The notes beneath the pieces are model-generated. The model searched no databases. It was not told the origin of the DNA and saw only the letters and a program-made list of their open reading frames with translations. From the NCBI GenBank assembly GCA_030512335.1, contig JAULSU010000004.1:5642001-5706000 (forward strand): DNA of 64,000 bases. Direction: 5' to 3'. Below are positions 43,902-55,295 of this stretch, piece by piece; within the stretch, counting starts at the first letter, position 1; each line of letters starts with the position of its first letter. Both the position numbers and the translations under genes were made by a program. This DNA comes from Immersiella caudata. Lineage: Eukaryota; Ascomycota; Sordariomycetes; Sordariales; Lasiosphaeriaceae.

Positions 43902-45170
43902 CTACTTCCTGGTGTTCCAGGAAAATTGATACGCCCAATAGGTGAGGCTGACTGCTGGTCGATCCACCGCCTTGTGCACAACCCACGCAGCCGCGATGGT
44001 AAGGGGAAGCAACACGACGTGTGTCGCAGTGAAGAAGGGCTCCAGCCCCAATGGCCCCGAAGCCGGCAGCAACTTCCTCATTGCTCCGTACACGTTTTCC
44101 CCGACAAGCCAGAGGACGGGGCCATGAGCAAGGTACAAACCAAACGAAATTTTCCCAAGAAACTGACAGAACCTAGACTCCAACCATCTCTTCAACCATC
44201 CAATGCGCGAAACAGCCCATACCAAGCACATGGATGCCCAAAACAAATAAAACCATTTGGGGTCAGCCATTGCCCCTGGCTTCAGGAACGAAAGCGCGAA
44301 CCAGCCGGGGTTTCTCCTGAGACCATCGAGCTCCAAATGCGGTACGCCCCCAAGATACAACCCGGCGGCAAGGACCAAATACTGGTACATGTTGCAGCTT
44401 ATCGATGACTTTTGAGACCCATCATCCAGCTCGCAGAGAAACACCCCACCGAAGAACAGGGCGCCATACCAGCCATCCACGACATACAAGAAATAAATAA
44501 TTAAACCGACTTCAACGCCAAACCTCCACCTCCTCGAGCTCCGAGCCATGGCCATCCAGAAAAAGTAAATCATCAGGGAACCCTTGAACTCGATGGGGAC
44601 CGACCACAAGTGCGTGTTGTAGCTGAACCAGGGGCTGCTCGTCTGGTCGAATACGAAGCTGTACCTCCTCAGCTCATCGACAAAGCTCACAAATTCGTCC
44701 CACCATCCCAATTGCCATTGAATTCCCTGCGCTCGCAGTCCGCAGGCTCTCGCGAGGACCAAATACGCAAAGGTGGTGCTTGCAAAGGGGATGTAGAGCC
44801 GGAGCCAGCGGCGGAACAACGCAGACGAAATGCATTCCCCAAGTCTTGTCATATCTCCCCTTTTAACATAGCTAAGAGGTTTGACGGATAGTGAGTATCC
44901 CGAAATGACGAAAAATGCAGCCACGGCGAGATGGCCACCGGAGAAAAGAGTACGTATGCCGGGGAATGTGGCGAGGTGGTATCTCCCCCGGAAACCGAAC
45001 GCCGTTTCCAGCGTCAGAGCGGAGGAATCATGGGCTGCTAGTTGGTGGTGATGCCAGTAGACGAGGAGGGCACAAACACCTCTGAGGCCGTCGAGGTATG
45101 CTGTGCTGTTTCGATCGTCTCGTCTTTCGACTGACTTATTCCCGCCGCCGTTTTGGTGGGTAGACTCCAT
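43902..45170 (-). CDS. Acyltransferase 3 family membrane protein
   Basis: Single exon, 422 residues from ATG 45170 (MESTHQNGGG). Integral membrane acyltransferases of this family transfer acyl groups to sugars, sterols or other acceptors. Visible: the N-terminal YLDGLRGVCALLVYWHHHQ (about 24-42), corresponding to the conserved R/H region, HLAVAAFFVISGYSLS (about 80-95), RWLRLYIP, a WSVPIEFKGSL block, and about ten hydrophobic segments, ending FGLYLAHGPVLW and a last helix with HKAVDRP. Another ATG 32 codons upstream (45266) is in frame, but its sequence looks like leader. It is tail-on to the transposon block, about 200 bp after the Tc1 remnant, and apparently intact. Substrate unknown. Confidence 0.88.
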   Translation of the reverse strand: MESTHQNGGGNKSVERRDDRNSTAYLDGLRGVCALLVYWHHHQLAAHDSSALTLETAFGFRGRYHLATFPGIRTLFSGGHLAVAAFFVISGYSLSVKPLSYVKRGDMTRLGECISSALFRRWLRLYIPFASTTFAYLVLARACGLRAQGIQWQLGWWDEFVSFVDELRRYSFVFDQTSSPWFSYNTHLWSVPIEFKGSLMIYFFWMAMARSSRRWRFGVEVGLIIYFLYVVDGWYGALFFGGVFLCELDDGSQKSSISCNMYQYLVLAAGLYLGGVPHLELDGLRRNPGWFALSFLKPGAMADPKWFYLFWASMCLVWAVSRIGWLKRWLESRFCQFLGKISFGLYLAHGPVLWLVGENVYGAMRKLLPASGPLGLEPFFTATHVVLLPLTIAAAWVVHKAVDRPAVSLTYWAYQFSWNTRK

Positions 45171-45404
45171 TGTGGGGAATTTCGATGGTGATTTTTGGTT
45201 CAGGAATGGGATGTCGGTTGTGGGCAAGTGGACAATGAAAGGAGCGGGCCAGCCGCACTTATACATCTGATTCAAGGGCCACTCCTGTGCCGCAGGATCC
45301 TGCGGTCCAACACGCCCTGGAAAATCCCAAGCAGGAGATTAACAATAACATTGTCCCACGAAAGGACGCAACTCAAATCCGACAACATTTTATCTATTGC
45401 TATT

Positions 45405-46307
45405 TCACTGCCCCTTCATACTCCCAACCAACGGCGTGTCCAAATAGTAAATACTAAACATATTCAAACCAACCTTCGTCCCCGAAGTAACCGGTAAGCT
45501 AGCATGCACCATCCTCTCATCTCCCGTCCCGTTCATATGAGCACTAATCCAAAATACCGCACTACCTCTGCGCGGTTTCACAAGCAGTCCCTTCCCCGTG
45601 CTCGACCTCGAGAACTTGGTCCCCTCCGCATTATCCGGAACCCCTTGAACCTCTGGAAAATACGTCTCCCCCCCCGTGCACGAATCATCCAAATACGCAA
45701 AGACACTACCTGCCCGATTGTACGGACGTGGAGATCCGTCCTTGCCCGTTGCTTCCAACGGCCGGGTGAGCCAGTCGTTGTGGAGGTTGAAATAGCCACC
45801 GACCCCGTACTTCACCAGATGCAGTCTTTCTGTGTCTTCGTGTTGTACGTTCCCCACGAGGGCTTTGAGCCGTTGGGAGAGGCATTGGCTTACAGGGTCG
45901 TCAATGTCAACTAGGGCGGATTGGGAGGAGCGGTAGGATTTGTCGACTACGGCTTGGCCGTTTAGGAAGACGCGGGAGTCGTCGAATTCGTTTTTTCTAT
46001 GTCGAGTTAGGAGTCGTGATCTTGGTAAGTCCCTTGAGGTAGGATTGACTTACGTGATTTCGAGCAGATGCTGAACTTCCGACTCCTTGATGAAGTTGTC
46101 AAGGTAGAACACCACGGGGTTCAAAGACATGATGTTGATGGTATAGTTGTGAGAGCAGTCACGGATGGCGATGTTGGTGCTGCTCAAGTTGTCGTTAAGA
46201 CGGGCCGTGAGCTTTGCAAAAATGCCGTGACGGGAGAAGTATTGCCCGATCTGCCCAAGACTGAGGAGCAGCATGCTGGCAGGGAGCAAGACGGAAAGTA
46301 CCGTCAT
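45405..46307 (-). CDS. Prolyl-4-hydroxylase-like 2OG-Fe(II) oxygenase 1
   Basis: Two exons, complement(45405..45996, 46054..46307), 281 residues. An N-terminal signal anchor (VLSVLLPASMLLLSLGQ, residues 3-19) puts the enzyme in the secretory pathway. The P4H domain has the iron ligands H157, D159 (FNLHNDW) and H249, the 2OG-binding K259 (TSGTKVGLN), and the CTGGETYFPEV block. Such enzymes hydroxylate proline or other residues in peptides using Fe(II), 2-oxoglutarate and O2. The intron (GTAAGT..CATAG) is 57 nt. An earlier ATG at 46382 joined to the second exon by a GTGAGA..GGCAG intron would add seven residues and is equally plausible. It is one of three paralogues within 5 kb. Confidence 0.88.
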
Positions 46308-47290
46308 TCTTGCGTTTTTGTGAGTCTGCCAGTGACATGTGTCAGCAACGGCTTTGTTGAAATGAGAAGAAAATCTCACCATGGTCGAGTTTGAGTGTGC
46401 TTCCAACGGCCAAGATACCAGTGTAGTAATGTCACAGGCCAAAATGCGAGAGCGACAAGATGCGGCTTTGGTTTTTAGCAGTATGAGGTTGATGCGAGGG
46501 CCGGATGTCAAGCACAACTCAGCAGGAGACCATGAGAGATCACAAGAAGGGGCTGCGTTCGGATCCCCGAGGGAAAACTGCCCCTTGAGAAAGTGTTACG
46601 TCAAAGATTCTTCTCATGCCTAGATCGAGACGAGTCGCATGATGGAAGGGGTGCCAAGGCATCAACCAACATGAAAACACACTGCCCGGGCCACAATCGA
46701 CGCCCTGAAAATGTGTTTCACTGGCATCACCAACGCCGCATTCGGCATTCTCATGGGCGTAGTCTGTGCCGGCCACGGGCAAGAGATTTGCAGGTCAAGT
46801 GATCAGGGGTTCTGCTTCAGGAAGGTGGTTTAGGAGGGGAACCCTAGGCGAGTCACAGGGGCTTGTGTGTGTTGGAACTTTTCTCGGAGTTGTAACGTCC
46901 GAACTGTGGACCAGAGGTGATATTCGGTGGTGGTAGCTTCTCATGTACAAGTACGATACTATTTTCGCCCGTTATTTGTGTTACTTTTGGGTGTATAGAT
47001 GCCATTTTGACGGTGTGGTTCTAGCGGGACGGTTGGGTCGGATCCTTCCAGCTCCCAGTGTGGCACCCCAAGTTGTTCTCGACCAACGGCGGCACAGAAA
47101 TTTGCGAAGCTTGGAACCACTGTAGCAATCGGGCATGGGCTTCAGAGTTTTCACGGGAGGCAGGTAATTTGACTGAAGGGGATTTCTTCTCTCCCATCTC
47201 TCAGGCCGCAAGCCATTATCAGCATCTCGTCTTGACAGACATTCCAGCCCAGCGAAGAACCACCAAGCCCCAAGTTCAACAACTCCCAGA
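46308..47290. other. Intergenic region
   Basis: Divergent promoter region between oxygenase 1 and the small secreted peptide. No supported gene. Confidence 0.4.
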
Positions 47291-47494
47291 ATGCATCTTC
47301 CCACCCTCATTTACACGGCCGTTGCTCTCGCAACCTGCTCGCTCGCTATGGCGGGTCCCGGGCACAAAACCAACAACATCGACATCACAGACGAGTCAAA
47401 GTGGGCAGAGGAACCCATACCGGCCGAAGAAGACGCTGAGATTGCCCGCCTGCTTGCTGTTTACAATGCACCGGAAGGATGGGACCACTTCTAG
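47291..47494 (+). CDS. Small secreted acidic peptide
   Basis: 67 residues, no intron. A signal peptide (HLPTLIYTAVALATCSLAMAG) is followed by a mature part of about 46 residues that is strongly acidic (SKWAEEPIPAEEDAEIARLL) and lacks cysteines after the signal region. Family not recognised. It sits between two prolyl-hydroxylase-like genes. Two Pro residues in the mature part could be hydroxylated, but nothing in the sequence shows that it is a substrate. It could also be an effector-like orphan. Confidence 0.6.
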   Translation: MHLPTLIYTAVALATCSLAMAGPGHKTNNIDITDESKWAEEPIPAEEDAEIARLLAVYNAPEGWDHF

Positions 47495-48172
47495 CCCATG
47501 GGTAAATACCAAGTTGTAAGCTTTGGATTGTTATCTCGAAGTTACTAGGAGCTAACCACTACTCGGGAATCAGTGCATGGAAAGAATATGGCAGCATCTT
47601 TAGCTTTGGATCCTCACCGGCCTGGTCTGCCCGAGAAGGGTGAGAGCTGTACATCCCTAGGTACCTTAGCTTTAGGAATCCCAAGTTGACTTCGTTTACT
47701 CTCGTTTTCCTGCGCCACGTGTTTTACAAAGACAAGAATTCGTGGAGATTCGGGGCGCTTTGCTCGCGGCCGTTTCCTTCGGCAGCTCAAATAGATAGGT
47801 ACATGGGCAACAATGAAATATGTTGGTGCTTGGCCGCAGCCACCGCCGGCGTGCATCTTTTGCGACCTCGCCACAACAATGCGGTTGTATTAGGCGCGGG
47901 GTACCGCACACCTCATATTCCGAGTTAGGCAGCATGCTGCGCCACCGTCTTGCAGGTACCTACCACGTCGAGCACTTCACGTTTCAGCGTCGTTGGGTCC
48001 AGACAACGACGAACCCGGCCGTGTCCCAAGGCATTCAGCAAGCATGGGCCTTCAGCAAGAAATTTTTTTTCACACTTTGAATAACTTAGCCAGAGCCTTC
48101 TTATCAAATTTCACCAAGACGCAAAGATCACAAGGCGTTTGCAAGCTCAACTTCGCGCACATCAAAAACACG
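47495..48172. other. Intergenic region
   Basis: No supported gene; promoter and leader of oxygenase 2. Confidence 0.4.
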
Positions 48173-49065
48173 ATGTCTTTATCAACGAATTCATACTTCC
48201 ACCGCAAGCACTATCTTGTGGTAGCAGCTGTCATAGCCATACTTGCCATGTTAAGCAGCCGGGTCATCTCAACCTTAAACCCCGTCTTGGTTGTCAGCCA
48301 GGGGCTTCGCTGGGCCGGCATCATACCTCCTTACCACGACACGCATCCATACCAAGTCCAAGTCTTCTCTCGAGACCCCCTCGTGCTTCACGTCGACTCT
48401 TTCCTCAGCAGCGATGAGATCGCTCACGTTCTCAAAATCAGGTATCCACTTTTCCCATCTACCCCTGAATTGCAGTCTGGGGGCTGACCCGTATTCCCAG
48501 CGAGGGCAAATACGAGACATCCTCCGTCTACAGCAGCGATGATGTCTCCGTCAATCTCAAAGCCCGCGTCTCCGAATCCGCCATCGTCCCGCGCGACGAC
48601 GTGGTGCGCAGAATTGAGAAGCGAGCCGCCAGGCTCATGGGTTGGCGCGGCAATCACACACATCTGCAGCCCCTAAAGGTGCAACGGTACGGCGTCGGAG
48701 GCTTCTACACATTTCACTACGACTGGGACGGCCTGGTCGATGATGGAAACAGGGCTACCACGTTCATGATTTATCTCGTTGCTGACTGTACTGGTGGAGG
48801 GACAAACTTTCCCAGGCTGCCAATGCCCGAGGATACTCGTTGGTGCAGTGTTATTGAGTGCGAGGAGGGGAGGGATGGGTATGAAGGGGTCACGTTTAAG
48901 CCTGTTTCTGGGTCAGCTGTGTACTGGGAGAATATTTACCCTAATGGCACTCTTCATCCGGGGGTAAGGCATGCGTCGCTTCCGGTCAAATCGGGGGTCA
49001 AGGTTGGGCTAAATATTTGGTCGTGGGATGATGCGTGGAGGAAGCCAGAGGAGGTAGATGCTTAG
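48173..49065 (+). CDS. Prolyl-4-hydroxylase-like 2OG-Fe(II) oxygenase 2
   Basis: Two exons, join(48173..48441, 48501..49065), 277 residues, the intron at the same place as in the paralogues (after the VLKI/LLEI segment). Membrane anchor at about 13-27 (HYLVVAAVIAILAML). Iron ligands H162, D164 (FHYDWDG) and H247; K257 (SGVKVGLN). It is the most divergent of the three: CTGGGTNFPRL replaces CTGGETYFPEV, the loop before it is shorter, and the domain ends in a Trp-rich WSWDDAWR. Catalytic residues are intact. Opposite strand to the other two copies. Confidence 0.87.
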
Positions 49066-49316
49066 CCTGAGGATCTGAAACACAGTTACTGGCTTCAATT
49101 TTATGTGCCATCTTCATCATGAAAGGCGTATTGCATACAGCAAAAGGCTTAGCGAAAGCTTCTCGACGTCTTGGCACGATGTATAAGACCCCTATAACAA
49201 TTGTGACGATAGCTGTACCAACATTCCCCTACATGTCAAACAGGTATCAGGGCAAACCGTTTGTTGGGAAGGACGAAAGAATGGCAAGGTCAGATTGAAA
49301 CCGCCATACATGGAAG

Positions 49317-50213
49317 CTAATCCTCACTGCCGCCAACCATCGGCGCATCAAGATAATAATAACTAAACAAGTTGATCCCAACCTTGGTCCCAGCGCTCAC
49401 AGGAAGGCCAGCGTGCACAACCCTCGGATCACCCGAACCATTGGGGAACAAGTTATTCCAAAACACGGCACTCCCTCTCTTGGGCTTAACCAGCAAACCC
49501 ATACCAGTATCGGTGCGTGTGAACTTCGACCCATCAGCATCAGATGAGACTCCCCGAACCTCAGGGAAGTAAGTTTCTCCTCCGGTACAGTCGTCTCGCA
49601 GGTAGGCAAATATGGAGCCCAGCCTGTTATAGGGACGATCCGGCCGGGATTCCTCGGTGCTCTTATTGCGTGGCTTGTCGAACCAGTCCATATGCAGCCG
49701 AAAGCGCTCGCCCACTTCGTACTTGACGACCTGGATGCTTTCGGTGTGAATGTGTTGGACGTTCCCGAGGAAGGACTTCATTCGTTGCGAGACGCAGTCG
49801 GCTACGGCGTCGTGGATAGGGATGGTGGCTGATGTTGATGTGCGGTAGTTGCGGTCGATGTAGGATTTGAGCGTCACGGGGTCGTATACCCAGGATTGGT
49901 CGAAGTCGGCTTCACTGCGGAGGGCGCGGTCAGTTTTGCTATCTTGGGGCATAGGAGTCATGAAAGCTCACCTTGCCTCAAGGATGTAATTAACTTCGTC
50001 ATCCTTGAGAAAGTTGTTGATGTATATAATCAGGGGGTCAAAAGAGAGGAGCTCAATGGTGTATTCGTGCGGTGAGCAGACATAGGAGGGCGTCATGGTG
50101 GATGAAAGGCCTGCAAGCTGAGCAAAAGGCCTAAAGAGCATTCCGAGGGCCAGTATGGAGACTGGCAAAGCAACGAATGCCGTACGGCGCTCCATGTTCA
50201 AGCTGCTCTTCAT
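49317..50213 (-). CDS. Prolyl-4-hydroxylase-like 2OG-Fe(II) oxygenase 3
   Basis: Two exons, complement(49317..49914, 49972..50213), 279 residues from ATG 50213 (MKSSLNMERR); a second ATG seven codons on is possible. Signal anchor at about 11-25 (TAFVALPVSILALGM). Iron ligands H155, D157 (RLHMDWF) and H248; K258 (AGTKVGIN), with CTGGETYFPEV as in copy 1. The intron (GTGAGC..CCGCAG) is 57 nt, at the conserved position. Copies 1 and 3 are closest to each other and lie on the same strand with copy 2 between them, so the array was probably formed by duplication plus inversion. Confidence 0.88.
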
Positions 50214-51040
50214 TTTGCTTCTTGGTGCGAATGAGAATAACAAGATTTTGTCTGGGGACCTTCCGGTATCTGCTCCTGTCCGAGAGTTGCGAGCGAGATT
50301 TTGCAGAAAATGGGCACTTCACCGCTGAGAGTAGCACATGCGAAATCCGAGATGCCCGTGTTCATCAATGTGAAGCCGGGATGCCCAGAGGCCCCAGGAT
50401 GAGGCACGGCAACAGACGCCGTCCCATGCAGCCGAGGGATGGAAATGATCCGAGTGCTCACCATGTTGGCTCTCACCCAGGACGTCAAAATTAGGTAGGT
50501 AGCATAACAACATCTTTGTGACACAAATCCTACGCGGGGTGATCCAGTTCAACGCCATGTTTGGTTCTGTGGCACAGCCTGAGCCGTCACTGCCGCAGCT
50601 TCTATGCCGTTTGGAGACTGTGCCTCATCCTACTCCAACTTCAAGCAGTCCTTCAGACACCTGCCTACTCACAGTATAAACGGCTTCTTTTTGCACACCA
50701 ATAGACAAAGAGACTACAAAAGTAACTGGTCGCTTCGCCTCCTGTTGGCTCTATGTGCTGAATTCTGAAACCGATGACGCATAAGTGACACACAGTCCCG
50801 CTATTGTCTAGGCGCTTTTGCCCTCCTGTCCTGCAAACTGAATGGCAGGGGCGGGTTTGGATGGCAGGTGGATGAGAACAGTGTGCCAATCTTGCATCTT
50901 CCGTTGCCCACCTCTGAGGGTTGATTTTTGCATCGACAACTCAACAATTTTACCAGACTGGGCGCAATTTAGCCGTGAACGGTGTCAAGGAATTCCTGGA
51001 AACTAAGAGCCCTAAAGCTGGCTCAAAAACAGTGCCAAGT
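50214..51040. other. Intergenic region
   Basis: No supported gene. Confidence 0.4.
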
Positions 51041-52554
51041 TCATTCATCCCCAAGGGTATCCTGCTTGTTATCCAACCTTAAAAAGGGCACGCTATCCTC
51101 ATATCCGATATCTCGGGTACCTTCTTGAGGCCCCTTGCGACCCAGATGCGACTTGTAGAGCAACACAAATATGACCGACATGTCCCACAACGATAAAAGC
51201 AAACAGAACACGGTGATGCTCCGTGTTAATCCGGCAAGGTTGAATCCACTTGAGAACATATCAGTCCTGGAAATAAGGTATGATCAATAACACTAGATCC
51301 ACTTACAGCCAAGTGTTCAAACATCCACCGAGGATGATGGTGTAGCCAACAGTAGTGTGACCCTTTGTGGCCATGGAAGCCTTTCTCGATGCGATGAATG
51401 CTTGGTGGTGTCGGTGCCCCAGGAGAATCTGGAGGAGAATCAACAGAACAAGGGAGATCCCGACAATAACATGGGGCCGGCTCAGGTAATCTCCGATCTG
51501 GGAGTTGTTAGCCGAGAGTACTTGAGCTAAAACAGGCAACTTGCTTACCGATCCTTGAGCGGCCAGGCAGTACAAGGCGACACTAACTCCAACCGCGATG
51601 AGGGATGTGGCTAACAACTGAGCGGTAACATGACTGCGGAATGCACCCTTGGATTTCGACCGAATGGCCAGGGCTCCACACGGGTAGAGGATGGTGAATG
51701 CGAGCGATGTGAAGGTTCCATGAAGCCGAAATAGCCACTGGTACGGCTGGGTTTTGTGCTTGGAGGCCAAGTCCGAGCCAGCAGGGACAGCTTCGCCGAT
51801 GGTGCCCCAGCCGCTAATAACAGGAGAGGAAGACGCACCTGCCTTTCCAACGGCTCCCGTCATGTCCATGTCGAAGTGTCCGAAATAAGTGTGCCCGGCC
51901 AGAGGGGTCCCAGCATCGGCGTCTTTGAAGGGTTGCAGTGTATTTGTCGACCAGATCCAGGGCTGGGCCGAACTCGTTGTGTCGAGAGCTTCCCAGCCAC
52001 TACATCCGTAACAGACGACGCTAGCCTCAAACCACCCGCTGGTGTTGAGTGCGGCGCTTATTGTATCGACTTGCGGGAGCGTTTTGGGGGATGGGCGAGG
52101 TTCCCAGTGGCCGCTATTTAACACATGATGATGTATTAGACAATGTGTGTGAGGAAAAAGTCAGGGTCGAGGAACTGCTAAGGTACCTACCGACCTCTTC
52201 TTATGCTCACAATCGGGCCTGGTTTGTATAATTAAGAGTCTGATGATGTTACATAGAGTCGCGAGAAAACATACGTCCGTAATCGCCACTCGAGTGCTCC
52301 ATGTAGCCGATGAAAGCGATGGCACCGCGCATCTCACTCCCGATGCCGACAGCACTCCATCCGCCATAGTCGCTGCGTTGGTAACCGAAAGTGAGGAGGA
52401 GGTCTGTCTTGGAACTGGACGAGTTGAAGGTTGTTTCGGTCGCCATGCAGAACCTGACAGGAATGCGTGTGTCTTCGTGGCAGTATTGGACTGCTGCGGC
52501 ACAAAAGGAAGCGCCGCAAAGGGCGACGAGGATTGCTCGCGTAGCGTAAAACAT
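51041..52554 (-). CDS. DOMON-cytochrome b561 membrane protein
   Basis: Five exons, complement(51041..51266, 51307..51497, 51549..52113, 52191..52218, 52275..52554), 429 residues. A signal peptide (ILVALCGASFCAAA) precedes a DOMON domain of the cellobiose-dehydrogenase cytochrome type, with likely haem ligands M75 (IGSEMRGA) and H105 (RGHWEP). A cytochrome b561 unit follows: helices with RLHG, SHVT, RPHVIVG and KGHTTVGY supply the four His for two haems, and a last helix near the C-terminus. Such proteins carry electrons across the plasma membrane, for example for ferric or copper reduction. Exon 2 is only 28 nt; it is needed to join the frames and restores YGRPIVSIRRGRGHWEP. The 51-nt intron 51498..51548 is a multiple of three, so its retention would not break the frame. 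Confidence 0.82.
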
Positions 52555-53022
52555 GGTTGTACATTTAGCCATTGCGCAGACTCGGAAGAGCTGTTTCGAT
52601 ACAATGGGGATGAAGAGGTTGGGGCGACGAAGAATGTTGGCAGGAACTTGAAGAGGCAGAGAAGAAAAAAAAGACAAAAAGAAAGCAAAAATCCACATCA
52701 TGTTTCTCCCCTGGATACCTTGACAAGAGTAAAGGCTCCAGTTTGGCATGGAGCAGGTCGGAATCCGGCCGTTGGGCGTTTCTGCGGCACAGTTCGGTGG
52801 TTATATCAGGGCAGTGTTAATATGCGGGAAATCACTGCTGATCAAAGCACCCATGCGCCGTAGGATCAGTAGCACAAACATTTCCGCGCCCAAGTCTAGG
52901 GAGTGGTCAAACGTAACCCCGCATCCTCCGCCCGTCGTCCTTCATCCCTTTACCACCTCCTTTTCACTCGTCAGCCACACCTAACCCAAGGGGCCAAGAA
53001 AACACACCACGCAACCGCCAAG

Positions 53023-55295
53023 ATGCCCTCGCCACCGCAACCACTCCCCTACATTCCAAAGGCACATGAGATACCCTTCATCATCGAACGGCTCAGTGCG
53101 GAGTACAAGGCCTCCCGCGAAGCTGTTGTTCGAGATGTTACCCCTGACATTGCCACATTCGACAATGTCATTCGCCCCCTTGTCGAAACATCCCACCAAG
53201 TCAGTGGCGAGATTGCCGTCATTTCCTGTCTAGGATATGCGGCCCCGGACAAGGCTACCCGCGATGCTGTTCATGAGAGCATGGCCAAGTGGTCCGCCAT
53301 GCTCGGCACTGTATTTTCGACTGCTGGGCTCTACCAGCTCGTCAAGGCTGTCAGCGCCAGAGACAAACCCTTGGATTCTGAGTCCAAGCTGTTAGTCAAG
53401 AACATGGTGTTGGACTACGAAACAAGTGGCCATGGCCTTCTGTCCAAGGAAAAAATCGATGAGTATAACAAACGAAGGGATGAAATCGACGGGCTACGCC
53501 GGACATTCAATGAGAATCTGAGAACTGACGAAGATGGCTTGTGGCTCACAGAAGAGGAGCTTTCTGGGTTGAAAGAGGGTCAGATCGAGAGACTTGCCAA
53601 GGGCACAGAACTACCCAACATCGGCAAGAGGTTCGTGCCGTTTAGAAAGTCAGAGTACCGCACTCTCATGAGGAATGCCGAGAATCCAGCAGTCCGCAGG
53701 GCCGCTTATCTCGCAAACGCCCAAAAGCTCGCGCAAAACGTTGCTGTATTCGACAAGGTCGTCCAACTGCGGGACATCAACGCTCGCATGCTTGGTTACA
53801 AAAGCCACGCTGCGTTTCGCTTGTCGACGCGAATGGCTGGAACGACCAAATGGGTTGATCAGTTCCTGAGTAGTGTGCGTCTGGGGCTGGGCTCACTGGC
53901 CAAAAGAGACCTGGAGCGACTTCATGCGAAGAAACAGACTCATGTTGCATCACACTCGTCCGAACACTTCTTTCCTTGGGACTTTTTCTACCACACGCGC
54001 CTGTGCGAGGAGGACATCAACGTGCAAGAGGATAGGATCTCGGAATACTTCCCGCTTGAGCACACGGTCAAGACCATGTTGAAGCTTTTCACCGATCGTC
54101 TTGGCTTGGTGTTTGTCCCCATCCCCAAGGAGGAGCTGATCGACCATGTCTGGCATGAAGACGTCGATGTCTTTGGCGTTTGGGATGGAGATGCCCTCGA
54201 CCAGAGCCCGTTTGTGGGATTTTTGTACACCGACTTGTTGTGGAGAGAGGGGAAGTATCGGGGCAACCAAAACGTCAATCTTCAGTTGGTAAACGCACCC
54301 AACTTGAACATTTCCACCTGTCAGGGGCTCTAGACATGCGCTAACCGAGCTGTGACTTTCAGGGGTTCGAAAAGCCAGACGGTACGAGAATGTACCCCGC
54401 TACCACACTGATGTGTGCATTCACCCGATCCAGCACCGCCGGTTGTGCATTGCTCAAGCACAGCGAAGTGGTAACCATGTTTCACGGCAAGTTTCGTCCA
54501 AATTTGCTTACATTATTCTTGCTGACAGCTACAGAGCTCGGCCATGGCATCCATGACTTGGTATCCAGGACCAAGTACTCCCGATTCCACAGCTACAATG
54601 GAACTCGGGACTTTGGCGAAGCTCCCAGCATGTTTCTGGAGAATTTCTGCTGGGTCAAAGACGAGCTGCGGGAAATGAGCTGCCACTACTCCAAACTCGG
54701 TCCCGAATATCTCGCGCAGTGGAGACAGGCGAATCCCGATGCTCCCGACCCGCCAGAGAAGATACCCGATGAGATGGTGGACAGTCTTGTCGCCAGCAGG
54801 TCTCTGAATCAGGGATGGTGGACTGGTGACCAGCTGTAAGTGACATGTACCTACCTCAGTCTCCCGGATCAACCCTCTTCTGACCGAATCAGGGCTGTTG
54901 CGCTGTTTGACATGGCCGTGCACAACCCCGAGTCACACGAACACCTCTTGCAACTCGACACTGCAAAACTTTACAACGACCTGCTGGAAGAAACGGCCGG
55001 CTTGGTCAACCCCGACCCAACAAGCCGGGGCCATCCCCATGTCCACTTCGGCCATCTACTGCACGGCTACGACGCCGGATACTATTCGTACCTGTGGGGC
55101 TTTGTGTTTGGCGCTGACATGTTCGAGACGGCATTTGCCCCCGACACCAAAACCAGAGAGGTTTGGGAACGGTACAGGCGCACCATTCTCGAGCCGGGGG
55201 GCAGCCAGGACGAGCTGAATCTGGTCGAGAGGTTTCTCGGGCGGCCGGTAAGCCCGGAGGCTCTTTTCCGGAGGCTCAGGGCTGCGGCGAAGTGA
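53023..55295 (+). CDS. mepB: MepB-type M3 metallopeptidase (thimet oligopeptidase-like)
   Basis: Four exons, join(53023..54288, 54363..54486, 54535..54835, 54893..55295), 697 residues. A zinc oligopeptidase of family M3 that cleaves short peptides in the cytosol. The zinc motif HELGHGIHD starts at residue 463 (H463, E464, H467), with the third ligand likely E492 in FGEAPSMFLENF. HVHFGHLLHGYDAGYYSYLWG near the C-terminus is the conserved substrate-binding block. Intron 2 (54487..54534, 48 nt) has a GC donor (CACG|GCAAGT) and splits the codon of the catalytic Glu; no GT donor restores the motif. ATG 53023 is the first sensible start (AAGATGCCC). The extra in-frame upstream sequence begins without ATG. 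Confidence 0.93.

Noticed and set aside
45171..45266. Upstream ATG adding 32 residues to the acyltransferase
   Set aside because: In frame but without conserved features; the sequence resembles leader, so the downstream ATG was kept as start.
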